Positions 6,267-9,402 of a DNA stretch of 9,402 bases are shown here, one piece after another. The notes under the pieces were generated by a model that saw only the letters and a program-made list of their open reading frames with translations, was not told the origin of the DNA and searched no databases. Each line of letters begins with the position of its first letter. Position 1 is the first letter of the stretch. This stretch comes from Crenothrix polyspora (GTDB lineage: Bacteria; Pseudomonadota; Gammaproteobacteria; Methylococcales; Methylomonadaceae): assembly GCA_945903675.1 (NCBI GenBank), contig CAMDOP010000117.1, positions 1-9,402 of the forward strand, written 5' to 3'. A program made the translations under genes and the position numbers.

Positions 6267-7367
6267 CTAGCCTAAATAATCTTCTCGCAAGCCAGGTATA
6301 CCAATATGTTGTATATGCAGAGCATTGCTACCTTCTTCATAGGGTAGTAATTTACCTTCTTTTTGCCAGACTCTAAAAGCTAGTGCATAAGATAAAACGC
6401 GTATAGGATAATCGCGGGGCAAGCTTTGTAAATAAGGTTGTATGGTCACGAAATCTGTGGCGCCATACTGTTGCATAATAAAGCGTAAACCGCCATTGGC
6501 AGGGCCTATGTTATAAGCCAGTAGACCCAAAAACAAATCCCCTTTCATCTCAGATAAATAATATTTAAGTGTGGCCGCGGCTAAAAAAGCATTATGGCGA
6601 TGATTATGTAAGGACATTTGGTGCTCTGATAAGCGCTTACCCGCCTGCTCTATGACCGCTTTGGGCACTTGAGTAATTTGAAATAAGCCATGACCGCCAT
6701 CGATACTATTACGGGGCAAAAAGGATGACTCAGTTGCCGCAACACCCTGTAACAACGCAGGGTCAAGCGCAAACGCTGTCGCAGCCTCTTTAATAACAAC
6801 ATTATAATCTTGACCACGCTGCACCATGGTTTGTAATTGCGTAGCATCATAACGTCTATAAGCCGCATAAACCTGATGGGCAATAGTCACTTTGCCGGCT
6901 TCTTGCTTACCTCCGACTAAAGTACGAAAGTGTGCATGTATCGGCGAAAATTGCTCTTGCATAGAATACCAACCTATCCCTAAAGCTAAACTAATGGACA
7001 ATAGTGCTGGCCATAACAATTGCTTAATCTGCAACCACTTTCTAAACTGATACCATGCTATTAAAAAACCAGCCATGACCACTATTAACGCTAAGACACC
7101 GATGGCAAATGGCAATAAACTAGAAAAAAAACTGGTTCCTGAAAATAAGTTTGCAGAATAGCCTAGTAACATCATAATGGCAAAAACGGCCGTCATGGCC
7201 AAACTCAGCAACTCAATAGTGATTAATAAAAGTCGATAAGACCACGGAACGACCGGTTTAGGCTCTAGTTTCTTTTGAGCAGGCTTCTTTACTTGTTTCA
7301 CCTTAGGCGTAGTACTGACCTTAGTTTCGGTACGTTTTGGAGGTTTCGGCGCTATAGGCTTATTCAT
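6267..7367 (-). CDS. Membrane-anchored SLT-type lytic transglycosylase
   Basis: The product (366 residues) should cleave peptidoglycan between MurNAc and GlcNAc, leaving 1,6-anhydro ends. Residues 1-41 are rich in Lys and Pro and lack a signal peptide. Three hydrophobic helices follow at about 44-70, 83-106 and 116-134, so with a cytoplasmic N-terminus the C-terminal half would be periplasmic. The SLT/goose-lysozyme-like domain spans about 185-335. It shows the catalytic ES motif at E213-S214 (AATESSF), GLFQI (227-231, the GLMQ-type motif) and AYNIGPANGG (284-293). Three transmembrane helices before an SLT domain is unusual: most such enzymes have one anchor or a lipoprotein signal. The ATG directly follows the TGA of the MfnF-like gene (TGAATG), so translation is coupled. 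A link with cofactor synthesis is not explained by known function. Confidence 0.87.
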   Translation of the reverse strand: MNKPIAPKPPKRTETKVSTTPKVKQVKKPAQKKLEPKPVVPWSYRLLLITIELLSLAMTAVFAIMMLLGYSANLFSGTSFFSSLLPFAIGVLALIVVMAGFLIAWYQFRKWLQIKQLLWPALLSISLALGIGWYSMQEQFSPIHAHFRTLVGGKQEAGKVTIAHQVYAAYRRYDATQLQTMVQRGQDYNVVIKEAATAFALDPALLQGVAATESSFLPRNSIDGGHGLFQITQVPKAVIEQAGKRLSEHQMSLHNHRHNAFLAAATLKYYLSEMKGDLFLGLLAYNIGPANGGLRFIMQQYGATDFVTIQPYLQSLPRDYPIRVLSYALAFRVWQKEGKLLPYEEGSNALHIQHIGIPGLREDYLG

Positions 7368-8423
7368 TCAATTCTTATCCGGCACGTTAAGCAAACAAGC
7401 AACTGCGACTGCGGGCGCACAATCTGCTGCACTCAGCCCCGTTTGGTTGAGGGCATTAGGAAATAAATCAGTAAAATCAATATAAGGTCGCTCTATACGC
7501 TGGGCCAGTTCTTTGATTAAAAAACGGCCTACGCCAGCACCCATTAAAGGTTGCTGTTTGTCTAGTTCACTGGCTTGCAGTCGATACAGACAAGCTTGTA
7601 AAATTTTGTGCAATTGTTGTTCTCTAACATTTTCTGCAAAGGCTTTCCAGCGAGGTAGTTCCTCTACATAAAAGTCACTGCCTAATAATCGTGACAAACG
7701 TCTAGCACTGGCAATTACTGTTTTCTCAGCACCATCAGCTGTTTCACTTTGATCATGAACTTCATCGAGCTCACCCGTCACTCGATAAACATCCGCCATA
7801 GTAGCAAAATATTCTGCCATGACACCTATCTCCTCGCCTTGATCTTGTGCTATCTGGGCGACGGCCATCACAGCTGTTCTAACAATACCGGTATAGACTA
7901 ATTCTTTGGAGATTAAGCGTTGATAATCGCTATAACCTTGAGCCTGAACCTGCCCATCCTTAAGCACTAGGATATCGGTAGTGGTACTACCGATATCAAC
8001 AAACAAACCATTACCAATTTTTTGTGCAGAAAAGCTAGCACTAGCCAACCAATTTGCCGAAGCGATCGCTGAGTAATGCTGAATTTTTACTTGCTCTGCT
8101 GGAATAAATCCTTCTAAACCCGCATAAATATAACAGCGTTGCCCAGATAGTAAAGTCTGTAGGGTGCTGATGATTTGTTTTACGCCATCATCCCTGTCTA
8201 CAAATAAATCCACCAACTCGCCAGTCATAGTTATGGCGTGACAATCAGCTGGCTCGCTAATATCGGTCAATATAATACTGACCGCCTGCTGCAAATACTC
8301 TAAGCCTTTCCATAATGGACAAGGCTGCTGATAAACAGCCAGCAATTTGCCTTGGCCATTGATAACGGCAGCTTTAACATGAGCACCGCCTATATCCCAA
8401 CCAACTGTATTAATTAAAGGCAT
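7368..8423 (-). CDS. mfnF: H4MPT-linked C1 pathway protein, MfnF-type hydantoinase/oxoprolinase-family (ASKHA) enzyme
   Basis: This 351-residue protein matches the family first defined by co-occurrence with tetrahydromethanopterin-linked C1 metabolism. In methanogens the family member MfnF joins the furan and glutamyl-tyramine halves of methanofuran. It has the ASKHA nucleotide-binding signatures: WDIGGAHVK (9-17, phosphate 1), MTGELVDLF (66-74), FVDIGSTTTDI (141-151, phosphate 2), EYFATMADVYRVTG (204-217) and GAGVGRFL (295-302, adenosine motif), and ends in a conserved APAVAVACL block (336-344). The ATG at 8423 has a CAGG ribosome site seven bases upstream and overlaps the end of the ATP-grasp gene by 10 bases. 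Bacterial methylofuran differs from methanofuran (tyrosine rather than tyramine, polyglutamate tail), so the exact substrate here is inference. The role would be to supply the C1 carrier of the formyltransferase/hydrolase complex that oxidises formaldehyde. Confidence 0.87.
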   Translation of the reverse strand: MPLINTVGWDIGGAHVKAAVINGQGKLLAVYQQPCPLWKGLEYLQQAVSIILTDISEPADCHAITMTGELVDLFVDRDDGVKQIISTLQTLLSGQRCYIYAGLEGFIPAEQVKIQHYSAIASANWLASASFSAQKIGNGLFVDIGSTTTDILVLKDGQVQAQGYSDYQRLISKELVYTGIVRTAVMAVAQIAQDQGEEIGVMAEYFATMADVYRVTGELDEVHDQSETADGAEKTVIASARRLSRLLGSDFYVEELPRWKAFAENVREQQLHKILQACLYRLQASELDKQQPLMGAGVGRFLIKELAQRIERPYIDFTDLFPNALNQTGLSAADCAPAVAVACLLNVPDKN

Positions 8424-9402
8424 GACGATACCTGAATGCTGACGGATTGATGAACCTGCTTTTTTATAAGCGGCTCACCGTTTACTAATTGCAAAACAGC
8501 CTCGACCACATTAAGTCCCAAAGCCTCATGAATACCGACATAAGAAGTGGTTAAGCGCGGATTGATTTCTAGCACCCACATCTGTTCTGGCGTTTCTATT
8601 AAATCGATGCCCACATAACCCCATAAAACTGGAAATGCCTGAGCAATAGCATCAACTAAAACACTATAAGCAGCTAAATCATCGGTATGATTCACGACGA
8701 GCCCAGCTAAATGATATTGTTGATTGCTAATCGAAAACTGCTGCTGATTAGCACACAGCAACCAAGCTCGGCCTTGTTTAAACAAGCAAGACAAGCTATT
8801 TGTTTGTCCTACTAATTGCGGCTGAATAATATAGCGACCACTACGCGCCTGCATAGCCATAAAATCTTGTCTATCCGTGAGGATATAACTGTCTACGCAA
8901 CCCACACCATCCAAGGGCTTAACAACCCATGTCGAACTATCTCCCTCATACTGATCAACGCCGGTAAATAATCGAGTGGGTACGGTAGCAATATGATGTT
9001 GTTTGAGATGTTGATAGCACTGCCATTTATCACCGGTTAGAGTCACGACTTGTGCCGATGACGTTAATAACAGCTTATTCAAATCAGCAACGGTTTGACA
9101 CAAATCTTGTAATATCCCATCAAACTCTGGTGCAATCGGCCAGATGGCCTCGCAATCGTGCACTAAGCGAGTAAATTCATCAGTCGTATTTTGTTCCGGC
9201 GCAATAAAAACGACTTGCATGCCCGAAGTGTCAATTAAGCTGTTAACACGCTTATCTAGCATCACCATGACTTCAAGCTCATGACCTAGCTGTGCATAGC
9301 GACGTATATCATCCAACAAGGCTTGCAGCATCAAACAGCCCTCTGCCAGCAAAGCTTCAGGTAGATTCTGCTTATTAAAGCCACCGCCAGTGATATACTC
9401 AA
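8414..9402 (-). CDS. ATP-grasp ligase of methanofuran-type cofactor biosynthesis, N-terminus cut by the window edge
   Basis: The protein is an ATP-grasp carboxylate-amine ligase. A WVVKPLDGVGC strand-loop fits the ATP-binding lysine region, and LEINPRL (8555-8569 covers EINPR) gives the Mg-binding Glu/Asn pair of the fold. It precedes the MfnF-like gene with a 10-base overlap. This and the family resemblance suggest the MfnD role, attaching glutamate to tyramine or, in bacterial methylofuran, to tyrosine. The reading frame does not start at 9352: codons upstream to the edge read EYITGGGFNKQNLPEALLAE, a conserved ATP-grasp N-terminus of this family, so the true start lies beyond 9402. About 329 residues are visible, probably all but the first handful. 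The exact substrate is inference. Confidence 0.85.
   Translation of the reverse strand, partial: EYITGGGFNKQNLPEALLAEGCLMLQALLDDIRRYAQLGHELEVMVMLDKRVNSLIDTSGMQVVFIAPEQNTTDEFTRLVHDCEAIWPIAPEFDGILQDLCQTVADLNKLLLTSSAQVVTLTGDKWQCYQHLKQHHIATVPTRLFTGVDQYEGDSSTWVVKPLDGVGCVDSYILTDRQDFMAMQARSGRYIIQPQLVGQTNSLSCLFKQGRAWLLCANQQQFSISNQQYHLAGLVVNHTDDLAAYSVLVDAIAQAFPVLWGYVGIDLIETPEQMWVLEINPRLTTSYVGIHEALGLNVVEAVLQLVNGEPLIKKQVHQSVSIQVSSCL

Noticed and set aside
6650..6883. 77-codon minus-strand reading frame
   Set aside because: An alternative frame inside the lytic transglycosylase gene, spanning its catalytic motifs; no family resemblance.
7275..7466. 63-codon plus-strand reading frame
   Set aside because: Antisense across the junction of the MfnF-like and lytic transglycosylase genes; composition looks like a shadow frame.
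1..9402. CRISPR array, tRNA or rRNA genes, complete insertion sequence
   Set aside because: No regularly spaced repeats, no cloverleaf or rRNA-like stretch and no transposase were seen on either strand.

Overview
The window looks like chromosomal DNA of an AT-rich gammaproteobacterium, most likely a methanotroph or methylotroph of the Methylococcales type. Two observations point there. The left third carries the gammaproteobacterial housekeeping order rpsB | map-glnD, with rpsB divergent from map. The right end carries two genes of the tetrahydromethanopterin/methanofuran-linked C1 pathway, which in bacteria is largely confined to methylotrophs, planctomycetes and a few other lineages. The taxonomic call is inference from gene content.

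Layout. Positions 1-708 (minus strand) hold almost all of rpsB (ribosomal protein S2), running off the left edge, preceded by a promoter and a structured leader in 715-887. Map (methionine aminopeptidase) and glnD (PII uridylyltransferase) follow on the plus strand in 1019-4422, tightly spaced. A 547-base stretch, 4423-4969, has no confident gene. It contains short inverted and direct repeats and a compact nested-stem RNA candidate (4772-4858) with a loose resemblance to cyclic-di-GMP-I (GEMM) riboswitches. After it comes a small plus-strand gene (4970-5377) for a DUF2934-like protein with a SAP/Rho-N-like segment and a cysteine motif.

From 5466 to the right edge all genes are on the minus strand. 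In transcription order they are: an ATP-grasp ligase (cut by the right edge; its true start lies outside the window), an MfnF-type hydantoinase/ASKHA protein of methanofuran biosynthesis (10-base overlap), a membrane-anchored SLT lytic transglycosylase (start codon directly abutting the preceding stop), and a HEPN/MNT pair (HI0074-like plus minimal nucleotidyltransferase, 2 bases apart).

How they work together. The ATP-grasp and MfnF-like proteins are expected to act in successive steps of cofactor assembly for formaldehyde oxidation. The cell-wall lyase is translationally linked to them for no obvious reason. The HEPN/MNT pair has the catalytic motifs of AMPylating HepT/MntA toxin-antitoxin systems. 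Most of the window is ordinary; the points most worth a second look are the HEPN/MNT pair, the lyase/cofactor gene linkage and the RNA candidate.
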